This document shows, piece by piece, positions 1 to 8,984 of a stretch of 64,000 bases of DNA; within the stretch, counting starts at the first letter, position 1; every line of letters begins with the position of its first letter. Origin of the DNA: Parabacteroides sp. TM07-1AC (lineage in GTDB: Bacteria; Bacteroidota; Bacteroidia; Bacteroidales; Tannerellaceae); assembly GCF_003480915.1 (NCBI RefSeq), contig NZ_QUKD01000006.1, positions 1 through 64,000 of the forward strand, given 5' to 3'. A program made the translations under genes and the position numbers. The notes under the pieces are model-generated. The model saw nothing but the letters and a program-made list of their open reading frames with translations, was not told the DNA's origin and did not search any database.

Positions 1-317
1 CCGTAGAGGATACGTTCGAGATAATGCACCTCACGGGTGTTTTGGATTTCGACGATGATAATTTCGCCTTTGCTGTTCCTGGCCTTGATGTCGACACGGT
101 TGAATTTATCGTCGGCACTTTCCTGGTTGCTTTCACTTTCAAGGATTTCGAGAATATTAACCTCCTCACGCAACATCACGGTCAGGAAACCGTTGAGCAC
201 ACCGAAGTTGGCCTTCTGGCGCAACAAGCGCTTGATTGCCCAGTCGAAACGGATATACCGATCCTGCAACTCTTGTCTTTCATTCTCTGCCATGTCTTTC
301 TGATCTAATTCTTTCAT
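1..317 (-). CDS. Rpn-family PD-(D/E)XK nuclease/putative transposase, N-terminal part
   Basis: Only the first 105 codons are in the window; the gene runs off the left edge. The product starts MKELDQKDMAENERQ and shows the PD-(D/E)XK pattern: Asp76 in NRVDIKA, then Glu90-x-Gln92 in VEIQN. This matches PDDEXK_2/Rpn proteins, which are annotated as putative transposases and, in E. coli, are recombination-promoting DNA endonucleases. A Bacteroides-type -7 box lies about 30 bp upstream. The family call is from motif and length; the C-terminus cannot be judged. These genes are often multicopy in Bacteroidales genomes. Confidence 0.8.
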   Translation of the reverse strand, partial: MKELDQKDMAENERQELQDRYIRFDWAIKRLLRQKANFGVLNGFLTVMLREEVNILEILESESNQESADDKFNRVDIKARNSKGEIIIVEIQNTREVHYLERILY

Positions 318-345
318 AATTAAGTGTTTTATGTTAGTAACTGCA

Positions 346-353
346 CAAATATA
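346..353 (-). promoter_or_regulatory. -7 box for the Rpn-type gene
   Basis: The minus strand reads TATATTTG, a perfect match to the Bacteroides -7 consensus TAnnTTTG. It would start transcription about 20-25 nt before the ATG at 317. No clear -33 TTTG was found at the right distance. Confidence 0.45.
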
Positions 354-418
354 CATAATTAATAGATGAATAGGCATCGTTTGTTCAATATTTATCAGTT
401 TTGAATGTAGTGTCGTTG

Positions 419-446
419 GTAGGGGCGGTTCGCGAACCGCCCTTAC
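419..446. repeat. REP-like palindrome
   Basis: GGGCGGTTCGCGAACCGCCC at 423-442 is a perfect 20-bp palindrome. It sits in a 28-bp imperfect palindrome that begins GTAGGGG and ends CCCTTAC. A partial copy, GTAGGGGCGGG, follows at 481-491. The GC-rich palindrome contrasts with AT-rich surroundings and looks like a dispersed intergenic element. Confidence 0.65.
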
Positions 447-523
447 AGGCGCCGTCACAATGGAACAGGCAGGTTCGACCGTAGGGGCGGGGTTCAATAT
501 TTCCTATCTTCGAACGCGAAGCC

Positions 524-621
524 CATCTGTCATCTGTCAACTGAAAAAAGTATCTGCCATGCCCTTATCCGCTGAATGACTACGTGTTACATCAGCAAAT
601 GACAGATGACAGATACTTTTC
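524..621. repeat. CTGTCA-type dispersed repeat with inverted arms
   Basis: Bases 524-549 contain two CATCTGTCA-like units, then an A-run. AAAAGTATCTG (546-556) is exactly inverted at 610-620 (CAGATACTTTT), with further ATGACAGATGACAG just before. The 26 bases at 524-549 differ at only one position from 45376-45401, so this is a dispersed repeat family. Confidence 0.6.
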
Positions 622-630
622 TAAAAACTT

Positions 631-654
631 TGTGTAGAGCTTGCGGTAGCAAGC
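631..654 (-). terminator. Possible weak terminator after PUL 1 operon
   Basis: Directly after the stop codon of the last sulfatase, the minus strand forms GCTTGC-TACC-GCAAGC (639-654). A TTTTT run follows only after about 12 nt, so this is a poor intrinsic terminator but a clear hairpin. Confidence 0.35.
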
Positions 655-655
655 A

Positions 656-2353
656 TTATGCCGGAGCGATACGAGGCATGAACAAAGGCTCCTTTTCCAG
701 TTCGGCATGGAGCATTTTTAATAACAGATTTGATTTCAGTTCTTTTGCTTCCGGGACGTCCCACAGGTTTTTTAACTCTTTAGGGTCGTTAATCAGATCG
801 AACAACTCGCCATACGTTTGATTCATATAAATTGTGAGCTTATATTGCTCATCTATATAGCTTTTAGCATAAAATTTGGTCGGTTGGAAATGGTTTTCAA
901 CAAGAACGTGTGTCCTGGCCTTTTCTTTTTTACCGCACCATACTTCACTCTGATCTATACCTGTCATCGTTAGCGGTTGAGTGATGCCCGCGAGGCTCAG
1001 GAATGTCTGTGCCAGATCGACTGTCGATAACATCGCCGATGAACGCCCGCCTGCCTTTTCCCCTCCCGGGACGGCTACGATACAGGGGACGCGGAGCAGG
1101 TCTTCATAATGATGGATCGCTTTCGCTATCAATCCGTGTTGACCGTAGAAATGACCATGGTCGGAGGTGAAAACGATAACTGTATTCTTTGTCAAATCCA
1201 ATTCATCCAGTTTATCCAGTATCTTGCCTATGTAATGGTCCATCATGGAGATCATGCCATAATAAGTGGCCATATTCCGGGCTCTCGACTCTTTTGTAGA
1301 GAGCTGCGAATGAGCTCCGTGAACCCATGACGGTCTGTCTTCGCCCTCTTCTTTCAGATAAGAGAAATCAGGATTGCGTGTTTGCGTCAATTTAAAATGA
1401 ACTGGTTTATCATCGAATTCTCCGGGTGTAAATTCCGGCACATCCATATCTTCCGGTTTGTACATGGAAGCCCATGGCTCAGGTACCAGATAGCTGGGAT
1501 GTGGGTCGAAGAAGCTCGCCCAAAGGAAGAACTTTTCATTTTTTTCTTTATACCCTTCCAGCATCTTATTGGTACGTTCTGCGATCCAGGTATCGTAATG
1601 GTACTTTTCGGGAATGTTCCAGACATGGTATTGAGGGTCGCTGGTTCCTGTCGGTTTACGGAACCAGTCACGCCAGTTCGTACAGCCGTTGTCTTCCAGC
1701 CAGATACCGTAATGTTGTCCTACATGCGGTTCGTCGGTATGATTACGGGTAAGTTCTACGTGCTCGAATCCATAGAAAGGACCGTTGAACTTACGCCAGA
1801 AGTCGAATTCCTGTAATATTGGGTATGCTTCGCAGGAAGGATATTCTTCACTTCCTTTCAACGGTTGGAAATGGGCTTTGCCGATCAGGGCTGTACGGTA
1901 TCCGGCCTTTTGGAAACAATCGCCGACGGTAAGCTCATTTTCAGGAAGCTTGGTTCCCAGTGACCAGGCACCGTGCTGACTGGCATATTTACCTGTAATA
2001 ATACTGGCACGGGTCGGTGTACTGGTCGGGTTGTTACAATAAGCCCTGTCGAAGATGATACCCATTTTAGCTAACCTGTCCAGATTGGGTGTCTTTATCT
2101 GAGGGTTATTATATCCCATACACATATAGTGATGCTGATCACTCGTAATCAATAGAATATTACGATCGGTCAGGCAGTTCTTTTCCAGTACTGTTTTTCC
2201 TCCGAACTCTTTTTCATAAATCTTTTCGAGACGAGGATCGATATAATGCAGATCCCTGTTGGAAATAGCATTATTCAAAGCCTCTGCATTCAGAAAGGAA
2301 GAAGGGACGGCACAGCCAAAACCTATTGATGCTAAAAAGGTACGTCTTTTCAT
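656..2353 (-). CDS. Sulfatase (S1 family, Ser-type), last gene of PUL 1
   Basis: A 565-aa secreted sulfatase that removes sulfate esters from glycans. The active-site motif is Ser111-Thr-Pro-Thr-Arg115 followed by ASIITG, so the formylglycine precursor is serine and needs an anaerobic sulfatase-maturing enzyme encoded elsewhere. Metal-ligand segments are SDQHH (Asp72) and FTSDHGHFYGQHG. The N-terminus MKRRTFLASIGFG has a twin arginine before a hydrophobic stretch, like a Tat signal, although Sec export is also possible. It starts 17 bp after the upstream sulfatase stops and belongs to the same minus-strand operon. Substrate position cannot be read from sequence. The DQ form and length resemble enzymes acting on host-type glycans (inference). 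Confidence 0.9.
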   Translation of the reverse strand: MKRRTFLASIGFGCAVPSSFLNAEALNNAISNRDLHYIDPRLEKIYEKEFGGKTVLEKNCLTDRNILLITSDQHHYMCMGYNNPQIKTPNLDRLAKMGIIFDRAYCNNPTSTPTRASIITGKYASQHGAWSLGTKLPENELTVGDCFQKAGYRTALIGKAHFQPLKGSEEYPSCEAYPILQEFDFWRKFNGPFYGFEHVELTRNHTDEPHVGQHYGIWLEDNGCTNWRDWFRKPTGTSDPQYHVWNIPEKYHYDTWIAERTNKMLEGYKEKNEKFFLWASFFDPHPSYLVPEPWASMYKPEDMDVPEFTPGEFDDKPVHFKLTQTRNPDFSYLKEEGEDRPSWVHGAHSQLSTKESRARNMATYYGMISMMDHYIGKILDKLDELDLTKNTVIVFTSDHGHFYGQHGLIAKAIHHYEDLLRVPCIVAVPGGEKAGGRSSAMLSTVDLAQTFLSLAGITQPLTMTGIDQSEVWCGKKEKARTHVLVENHFQPTKFYAKSYIDEQYKLTIYMNQTYGELFDLINDPKELKNLWDVPEAKELKSNLLLKMLHAELEKEPLFMPRIAPA

Positions 2354-2370
2354 GGCTTAAACTTTATTAT

Positions 2371-3912
2371 TTATATCTCGTCCGGCCAGGGACAAGGTTT
2401 ACCTGTTGCTTTGAATGAAGGACGTTGGGCATCCATTTTACGTAATTGCTTGCCCAGGTCTTTGGATAGCTTCTTTACCAGCTTGGGATGGGTAGCGGAC
2501 AGATCGTTCTTTTCTCCTATATCGTCGGGGATGTTGAACAATTCCTTTTTTCCGGTTTCATAATAATAGATCAGTTTCCAGTCCCCCTGGCGGATCGTGC
2601 AGGTCGCTCCGATACCCGGACCGGTGTTTCCCCAAAGGTTCGGGAAGTTCCAGTAGAGGCTGCGGCCTTTCGAAGGATCGCCGGTGTTGGTCAGTAACGG
2701 CATGAAGCTGACACCGTCGACAGGCTGGATCGTTTTGTATTTCTTTATGCCTGCCATTTCAAGGATGGTAGGAAAGAAGTCTTCGATGATGAGATATTTG
2801 TCTGTCTTGGTTTGCGGCTGTACTTTTCCCGGCCAGCTGACGATCATCGGTTCGCGGACACCGCCTTCATAGGCAGAACCTTTACCGCTGTTCAGCGGAG
2901 AGTTCTGAGTATGGGGAACACCGTCACGCCATTCCGGTTCGGCAGCAAGTCCGCCGTTATCAGACATGAAAAGGATGATGGTATTATCTGCCAGGTTATT
3001 CTTCTCCAGGTAATCCATGATATCTCCCAGGCTCTTATCCATTCCTTCGATCAGGGCGGCATAAGCGGCCTCTTTCTCTCCCAATCCCTTGTCGATATAC
3101 TTCTGGTAGAAACGCATATCCTTGTCGATCGGGACGTGGATGGCGTAATGCGACATATATAGGAAGAACGGCTGGTCGTATTGTTGTGCCTTATCCAAGG
3201 CTTTCATGGCTTTCCGGGTTAAGGCTTCCGTGATGAAAATATCTTTTCCCCAATACTCATCCAGTCCCGGAACGGCGAACCAGGGATTCGGTTTGCCGTC
3301 TGTCCGGTTACCGAAATTGGCTTCTCCCAAATAGCTTGCCAGTCCGCCGCCGGCATGTCCTGCAATATTCACTTCAAAGCCAAAATGATACGGGTTCTCT
3401 CCCGGTGTATCGAGAGCTCCCCAATGTGCCTTCCCGCAGTGGATGGTATGATAGCCGTTATCTTTCAGTATTTGAGCCATAGAAGTGACCTGATAGGTAT
3501 GTTCGATGCCGGGAACTTCGCAGATACCGTTCACATTCCAATCCGGTAATTCCAGTACATCGCTTTTACGGTCGGTGGAGGCATTCTTCGGATAGGTCCA
3601 GTTCGTTACCCGGTGACGGCCGGCATTCATACCGGTATAGAGGCTGCAACGGCTCGGCGAACTGATACTGGAAGCATACGCCTGGGTGAACATCATTCCC
3701 TGGCGGGCGAGACGTTCCATATTGGGCGTTTCATATACTTCGTTGTAATGGGTTTTTTCCTTCCAGAAGGGGAGGGAAGTATCCTGCCAGCCCATATCAT
3801 CTACCAAAAAGAGAATAATATTCGGCCGGTCCTGCGGCTTTGCTGCTTCGGCTTGTCCTGTCGTTCCCAGTAAGGGTATTGCAGCCAGGGAAAAGAATAG
3901 TCTCTTGTTCAT
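2371..3912 (-). CDS. Sulfatase (S1 family, Ser-type)
   Basis: A 513-aa secreted sulfatase. The signal peptide is about residues 1-24 (MNKRLFFSLAAIPLLGTTGQAEA). The first metal motif is VDDMGWQD (Asp38-Asp39), and the active-site motif is Ser84-Ser-Pro-Ser-Arg88 followed by CSLYTG. The second metal cluster FMSDNGGL and the GSAYEGGVREP segment are typical of arylsulfatase-A-like enzymes. It follows the GH36 gene with an 18-bp gap and precedes another sulfatase by 17 bp. It is clearly a different subfamily from its two neighbouring sulfatases, so the operon probably removes sulfate from different positions. The exact specificity is unknown. Confidence 0.92.
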   Translation of the reverse strand: MNKRLFFSLAAIPLLGTTGQAEAAKPQDRPNIILFLVDDMGWQDTSLPFWKEKTHYNEVYETPNMERLARQGMMFTQAYASSISSPSRCSLYTGMNAGRHRVTNWTYPKNASTDRKSDVLELPDWNVNGICEVPGIEHTYQVTSMAQILKDNGYHTIHCGKAHWGALDTPGENPYHFGFEVNIAGHAGGGLASYLGEANFGNRTDGKPNPWFAVPGLDEYWGKDIFITEALTRKAMKALDKAQQYDQPFFLYMSHYAIHVPIDKDMRFYQKYIDKGLGEKEAAYAALIEGMDKSLGDIMDYLEKNNLADNTIILFMSDNGGLAAEPEWRDGVPHTQNSPLNSGKGSAYEGGVREPMIVSWPGKVQPQTKTDKYLIIEDFFPTILEMAGIKKYKTIQPVDGVSFMPLLTNTGDPSKGRSLYWNFPNLWGNTGPGIGATCTIRQGDWKLIYYYETGKKELFNIPDDIGEKNDLSATHPKLVKKLSKDLGKQLRKMDAQRPSFKATGKPCPWPDEI

Positions 3913-3930
3913 ATTCGTATTTTTTGAATG

Positions 3931-6006
3931 TTATTTGTTGATTGTTATTTTTCCCGGAGCAGATACCGGGATGCTCCGCAGTTCCTGTTTATTTCCTGAT
4001 TCTACCCATACTTTGACGGTACCCGGACAGAGAACATCCAGGGTGAGTTGTTTGTCATTACGGGTAAGGATACGGACTGTCGACGGCGAAAGGAATTTTT
4101 CCTGTACACCGATGACCGCCCAACCGTTGGCAACAGGGCAGAGATGGTACAGTTGGTCGGTGAAACCTTCCAATGTGATTTGTTTATCCGTAGTCAGTTC
4201 GGTGGCAGCCTGTTTAGCCCAGTCATAAAGGATGATCCGTTGATCATTGGGGCTTGCTTTCTCCGTCATCGTCTCACGCAGCAGATAATCAGCTTTACTG
4301 ATCATCGCTTGCACGTTATGATACCGGGGAGAGGTGTTCAGGTTATAGCATATCAGCGATACGGCTTCATCACCGGTAGGGGCAAATACCCGGTAAGCTT
4401 TGCCGTCTTGCAGCGGGTTCGTGATAACCGATTCGGGTGTCGGGATGGCAGGAGCCTCGGGACGGAACAGCTTTCCTTCCTCATCAATCAGCGGTAATAT
4501 GTTTTCTTTGATAAAATCAGCAGGAGAGTCCGACAGATAAACCGGACCGCCGGACAGGGCTTTCGACCGGGCCATCAGACTTCCGCAGACGGTATCGCAG
4601 GAATGGAACATATCATGGTCGGGCCATACAGTTTGCCCTTGCAATAACGTATTGGTATAAGACTGGAACAGATGCGATTTCGCCATGTTCTCGTCATATT
4701 TCTTGTAATCGATGCTGACACGGGTTACACCACTATATAATGTATGGTCGATGTTCAAAATATTCTGTGCCATACAGTTCATCAGGCCGACCTGTTGGTT
4801 GTGTGTCTGCTCTTCCAATGCCAGGTTACACGCTTTGGCCTGTCGTATAACTTCCGTATTTCCCATGTAAAGGGGCAGCAGGAACGACTGGTTATCTATT
4901 TTAAGGAAGTCGAAGCCATAGTCTTTCAATGTCCCGACATAATATTGGTAGAATGTATCTATATTCTTTTTACTTGTCCCCGGAAGCATACTGCCGTTGT
5001 AAAGATAGAGTGATTGTTTTACCTTTTCCGGAAAGTTATTTTCCGGAGATATGCCTAACCAATAACCGCAGAAATTATACCATAGTCCTATCCATTTGAC
5101 CTTGTTGTCTTTTTTCCGTGCCATGATATTCTTCCATCCGTTAGGAAATCTCTCCTTATCCGGAATAAAACTGGTAAGTTGACGGTCTTTATTAGCCAAA
5201 TGACCGTCGTCTATCAATACGTAACGGATGGGAAGACCGGACGCTTCGATGCCATCGAGGTCGTTCAGCATTTTGGTTTCGTCTATATCATAATGGTAGT
5301 GTTCCCATGAGCACCATCCCAGATATTTAAAGGCCTCGAAATAGTCTTTGTCTGTTCTTTTCCGGAGTGCAGATACCTTTTTATTATCTATTAATGCGGC
5401 GTAAGCTTTCCGGATGGCTTCATAAGTCGTCGGACCTTTTTCGACCAGTAAAACAGGTGCTTTTGATGGTAGACAGTCTGTTCCCAAAGTAGAAAGATAG
5501 ACGGTGAGTGAACCGTCTTTATTTACCTGAAACCAGCTGATACTGTTTTCGGCGGCTACCGCTTTGGCATACAGGAATTGTCCGTCGGATAATTTCAGTA
5601 GTAATGCATCGCCTGATACGGAAGGTGCCCCGTTGGAAGGAATACCAGGATAATCATCTTTTGTCAGGTCTTCCAATCGGTTGAACACCCACGGTAACAA
5701 CCGGTTGGTGTTATTTGGCCATTGATAATCGCCCGGACGGGAGTCACGGCTGAAGAAGATACCTTGTTTATATGCCGGGATCGTTACTCGGTAGGCAATG
5801 GTTTGTTGTTTTGCCGGTATGTTCTTTTCGTAGAATACGGGGGATTGCAGTTCTTCTATATTTACTGCTTTATCCATCTGTACGGCAGTTATATCGTTGA
5901 ACATCTTTCCTTTTTCGTAAGTAAAAGAAGTTTGTCCTTTCATACTGGTACTGATGATTGCACTTCCAAGTAATATGGAAAGTAGATATGCTTTGTTGTT
6001 TTTCAT
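3931..6006 (-). CDS. GH36 alpha-galactosidase / raffinose-synthase-like (Sip1) protein
   Basis: A 691-aa secreted protein with signal peptide MKNNKAYLLSILLGSAIIS. It matches the raffinose synthase/seed-imbibition branch of GH36. Visible motifs are WCSWEHYH (231-238), VLIDDGH (263-269), the nucleophile in FLKIDNQ (Asp371), the probable acid/base in RVSIDY (Asp433) and WPDHDMFHS (461-469). In bacteria such proteins are more likely alpha-galactosidases than raffinose synthases. It lies 6 bp after the fucosidase gene and 18 bp before a sulfatase, so alpha-linked galactose on the target glycan is plausible, for example a blood-group-B-like cap. That substrate is inference. Confidence 0.85.
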   Translation of the reverse strand: MKNNKAYLLSILLGSAIISTSMKGQTSFTYEKGKMFNDITAVQMDKAVNIEELQSPVFYEKNIPAKQQTIAYRVTIPAYKQGIFFSRDSRPGDYQWPNNTNRLLPWVFNRLEDLTKDDYPGIPSNGAPSVSGDALLLKLSDGQFLYAKAVAAENSISWFQVNKDGSLTVYLSTLGTDCLPSKAPVLLVEKGPTTYEAIRKAYAALIDNKKVSALRKRTDKDYFEAFKYLGWCSWEHYHYDIDETKMLNDLDGIEASGLPIRYVLIDDGHLANKDRQLTSFIPDKERFPNGWKNIMARKKDNKVKWIGLWYNFCGYWLGISPENNFPEKVKQSLYLYNGSMLPGTSKKNIDTFYQYYVGTLKDYGFDFLKIDNQSFLLPLYMGNTEVIRQAKACNLALEEQTHNQQVGLMNCMAQNILNIDHTLYSGVTRVSIDYKKYDENMAKSHLFQSYTNTLLQGQTVWPDHDMFHSCDTVCGSLMARSKALSGGPVYLSDSPADFIKENILPLIDEEGKLFRPEAPAIPTPESVITNPLQDGKAYRVFAPTGDEAVSLICYNLNTSPRYHNVQAMISKADYLLRETMTEKASPNDQRIILYDWAKQAATELTTDKQITLEGFTDQLYHLCPVANGWAVIGVQEKFLSPSTVRILTRNDKQLTLDVLCPGTVKVWVESGNKQELRSIPVSAPGKITINK

Positions 6007-6012
6007 AGATTT

Positions 6013-7398
6013 CTATTTAACATTATAGACACTGAAGTTGCGTATATCCGGTTGTGCTACCGATTGAGAGACCGTCAGGCGTAGAGCTGATGCTTCGACT
6101 GCCGGGAATTGCTCGATACGTTTATGTCCGACCGACTCGCCCTCGCATACGGTTTGCCATTTACCGTTTACTTTGGCTTCTACTTTATACCGGCGGATAC
6201 GTTCGCCATTAGCGATATTCTCCTGGATAATGCAATGGTTGATAGCCTGAGGTTTGCCCAGTTTCAGTGTCAGGCTTTTCTTTTGTCCCGATGCAGAGGC
6301 TATAGGAGAGGAGAAACGGCGGTTGATCTCGTCGCCCCATTCTTTCAACCGTTGCACATCGCCGGCAGGGATCAGTCCGGTCGTATCGGGAGTCAAGCCG
6401 ACGATCAATGTGGCATTCCTTCCGACCGACTTGTAATACATATTCATCAGGCTGTCTACCGGATAGACGGTATTCTCGTCGTCCGGCTCCCAGAACCATT
6501 CATGCCGCCCGTTCATGCCACGCAGCGGAGTGTCTGCCATAGCCGGGACCCAGTATTTACCATCCTGGTCACCATGTTTCAATAGATCGTTATGATTACG
6601 GCTTCCTTCCGTGTTGTTACTGTGTGAGTAAGGGTAGGGGAAAGAGGACCAGCAGGGGTAACCGACCGTACCCGACTCGGAACCGCCCCAACGGAAGTCT
6701 GCCCGGTCTACATTATGATAGAAAAGGCATTCAGGCTGGTACTTGGTGACGATGGGCAATACATCCGGCCCGTCGCCTTTCGGATCGTCTGCGCCACCGT
6801 CAAACCAGATCATAAACAAATCACCGTAGCGGCTGCACAGTTCTTCCACCATGCGCTCGCAGAAATGTTTATACCATTGTTGACGGTGGGTGGCAAACTC
6901 TCCTTCTCCCTGTACCTTGAAATTATGAACGCCAAAAAGTGAATTCCATCGGATGCCGACATAGATGCCGGGCATTATATCGTATTTTCTACATGAATTG
7001 ACGAAGTCGCGGATGATATCCCCTTTGCCATCGCGCCATTTCAACGCTTTCAGACAATACGGATTGACATCGCTCTGGTAAATGGCAAAGCCTGTCTCGT
7101 GTGTTGCCGTCAGTACGGCGAACTTGGCTCCCGCCGCTTTGGCGGCCTGTACCCATTGATCGGTATTCAGTTGGGTCGGATTGAAGATATTATAATCCTC
7201 TATCGGCTGGACGCGGTTATTACCCTGACCGTATTTAATGCCGTCGAAGACATGGAGGTCATAATGGAAGACGACGCCTATTTCCGATTCGTGCCACTTC
7301 AACTGGTGAGGTGCCGGGCGCGGTATCTCCGTTTGTTGTCCCATTGCCGGGAGAAAACTTGCTATCAATAAGATTACCAGATAAAAACGTGTATTCAT
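6013..7398 (-). CDS. GH29 alpha-L-fucosidase
   Basis: A 461-aa secreted alpha-L-fucosidase. The signal peptide is MNTRFYLVILLIASFLPAMG. The GH29 core runs from about residue 30 to 360, with WHESEIGVVFHYD near the start, LTATHETGFA (96-105) and the catalytic nucleophile Asp200 in MIWFDGGAD. From about residue 370 to the end there is a short beta-sandwich resembling a discoidin/F5-8-type C domain (ALRLTVSQS near the end). It releases terminal alpha-L-fucose in the periplasm or at the cell surface. It is the third gene after susD in PUL 1, 11 bp from the upstream sulfatase. Subfamily (GH29-A or -B) is not certain. Confidence 0.9.
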   Translation of the reverse strand: MNTRFYLVILLIASFLPAMGQQTEIPRPAPHQLKWHESEIGVVFHYDLHVFDGIKYGQGNNRVQPIEDYNIFNPTQLNTDQWVQAAKAAGAKFAVLTATHETGFAIYQSDVNPYCLKALKWRDGKGDIIRDFVNSCRKYDIMPGIYVGIRWNSLFGVHNFKVQGEGEFATHRQQWYKHFCERMVEELCSRYGDLFMIWFDGGADDPKGDGPDVLPIVTKYQPECLFYHNVDRADFRWGGSESGTVGYPCWSSFPYPYSHSNNTEGSRNHNDLLKHGDQDGKYWVPAMADTPLRGMNGRHEWFWEPDDENTVYPVDSLMNMYYKSVGRNATLIVGLTPDTTGLIPAGDVQRLKEWGDEINRRFSSPIASASGQKKSLTLKLGKPQAINHCIIQENIANGERIRRYKVEAKVNGKWQTVCEGESVGHKRIEQFPAVEASALRLTVSQSVAQPDIRNFSVYNVK

Positions 7399-7409
7399 GT
7401 GTATATTAT

Positions 7410-8864
7410 TTACAGACAGTTCATAAAAGGATCGTTTGTCTTTTTCAACCAGTCTTTTAACCGGCTGGCAAACTGTTTAATCAATTCCGGCTGATCGGAT
7501 GCAATATTGTTTAGTTGGTACGGGTCTTGCTCGCGGTCGAACAGTATCCACTCGTCAGTCTGGCCGTTTGTGGCGTGTACTGCAAATGTATATTTTTTTG
7601 TCCGGAAACCTCTGTAACCAGTCGTTAAATTTTCAGAGGAGACTTGATAATAAGGCTGTATTACCTCCTGGACGTTGTCGGGAGAAAGGATGGAAGCAGA
7701 CAGGTCGAACGTCTCTACTTCGGCAGGTATCTCTTTCTTGAAGCCCATTAACGACAATAGCGAAGGATAGAGATCGGCAAAACCGATCATCAGTGTCGAG
7801 TCCCGGCGCGGTGCGATCTTCTCCGGCCAGGTTAGTATCATCGGGACGCGCATGGCTTCCTCGTAATAAATATTCTTTCCGATATGATCGTGCATCCCCA
7901 TGCTGTCGCCATGATCGGAGGTGAATACCACGATGGTATTCTCGAAAAGTCCCCGCTCTTTCAGTGCGCGGATAATGCGGCCCACCTGGTCGTCAACGCC
8001 GGTCATGCAGGCATAATAATCCAATACGCTTTGCCGGTAGAAATCACCGTATTCCGTTCCTTTCGGTGCGATGATGGGAGAATTGCATAGTGATTCGACA
8101 TCTACATTCTGGTATACCTTTTTGTATTTGTCGGGAACCAGGTCGTAACCAGTGTGAGGCGGGTTCATGGATACGACCAGGGCGAAGGGTTTATCCCCGT
8201 CGCGGAGTTTATTATCTTGATTGGCGATATAGTCGATGGCCCGGTCGGTTTCATATTCCGGTCCCCATTGGTCTACGAAATAGAATTCCTCACGGCCGGC
8301 ATCCGTATCCCAGTACATAGGCTTCAGATGATAATCGTAGGTGCCGTAGGCGATCCAATGGCTGAAGCCGTGACGACGGTCCTTGGGACACCATTCGTTC
8401 CAGGCTATTTTTCCTTTGTTGTTATTTGTTTCGATGTAAGGTTGGTAAGGGGCATCCAGATGCCATTTGCCGATGTATCCCAATTCATATCCCTGATCTT
8501 TCAGGACGTCTGACCAGCAACGAGCCGAGGTGGGCAATTCGACATGATAAGGTGTATTATCCGAATTACAGTTACCCGTAACCTTGCTGCCGATCGGATA
8601 CCTGCCTGTCATCAGCATTCCACGGGCGGGCGAAGATACAGGATAGCTGCTGATCGCATCCGTAAAATGTACGCCTTCGGCAGCTAACTTATCCAGATTG
8701 GGAGTCTGTACGGGTTCTACACCCAGATAACCGATTGCCTGGCCGCGCCATTGGTCGGCCATGATGAAGACGAGATTGGGTGTATCAGCCTTTTCCTTTG
8801 CCTGCAACTGGTTGCAAAACAGGCAGGAAGTAATTAATAATATCTGTTCAGGGAGATGTTTCAT
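7410..8864 (-). CDS. Sulfatase (S1 family, Ser-type), first enzyme of PUL 1
   Basis: A 484-aa sulfatase. I chose the ATG at 8864 over an in-frame ATG at 8927, because from 8864 the protein begins with a signal (MKHLPEQILLITSCLFCNQ) that contains a lipobox-like ITSC, and because the upstream stretch is a repeat array. Motifs are IMADQWRGQA (Asp37), the active-site Ser77-Ser-Pro-Ala-Arg81 followed by GMLMTG, and FTSDHGDSMGMHDH. It is likely anchored to the outer membrane. It lies downstream of susD after a 208-bp gap with its own candidate promoter, unlike the tight spacing among the enzymes after it. Confidence 0.9.
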   Translation of the reverse strand: MKHLPEQILLITSCLFCNQLQAKEKADTPNLVFIMADQWRGQAIGYLGVEPVQTPNLDKLAAEGVHFTDAISSYPVSSPARGMLMTGRYPIGSKVTGNCNSDNTPYHVELPTSARCWSDVLKDQGYELGYIGKWHLDAPYQPYIETNNNKGKIAWNEWCPKDRRHGFSHWIAYGTYDYHLKPMYWDTDAGREEFYFVDQWGPEYETDRAIDYIANQDNKLRDGDKPFALVVSMNPPHTGYDLVPDKYKKVYQNVDVESLCNSPIIAPKGTEYGDFYRQSVLDYYACMTGVDDQVGRIIRALKERGLFENTIVVFTSDHGDSMGMHDHIGKNIYYEEAMRVPMILTWPEKIAPRRDSTLMIGFADLYPSLLSLMGFKKEIPAEVETFDLSASILSPDNVQEVIQPYYQVSSENLTTGYRGFRTKKYTFAVHATNGQTDEWILFDREQDPYQLNNIASDQPELIKQFASRLKDWLKKTNDPFMNCL

Positions 8865-8890
8865 ATTTTTCAATCTTGAATATATTAGAT

Positions 8891-8974
8891 ACGATAACCG
8901 TAACAGTGTTATTACGATGGTCGTCACAACGGTGTTACGGTGAGCATAACAGTAGTGTTACGATGATCGTAACA
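8891..8974. repeat. Tandem near-palindromic repeats before sulfatase
   Basis: Three to four units of about 23-24 bp, each resembling TGTTACGATGATCGTAACA. The last unit (8956-8974) is a palindrome except at its centre; the others, such as GTGTTACGGTGAGCATAACA, are degenerate. The array sits 27-110 bp upstream of the sulfatase ATG, so it is either an operator or a structured 5' leader. Confidence 0.7.
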
Positions 8975-8980
8975 AATATA
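8973..8980 (-). promoter_or_regulatory. -7 box for the enzyme part of PUL 1
   Basis: The minus strand reads TATATTTG, a perfect match to TAnnTTTG, in the 208-bp gap between susD and the first sulfatase. If used, transcription would start near 8966 and the repeat array would be in the leader. Confidence 0.4.
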
Positions 8981-8984
8981 TGGT

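Larger units (their letters stand above)
318..655. other. Gene-free gap with dispersed palindromic repeats
   Basis: This gap lies between the Rpn-type gene and the last gene of PUL 1, both transcribed leftward. It holds a perfect 20-bp palindrome (423-442), a partial second copy of the same G-rich motif (481-491), a CTGTCA-type repeat (524-549) and an inverted repeat around it. I see no credible coding region. Confidence 0.6.

Noticed and set aside
8865..8927. Extended start for the first sulfatase
   Set aside because: The extension is encoded by the tandem repeat and hides an otherwise good signal sequence.
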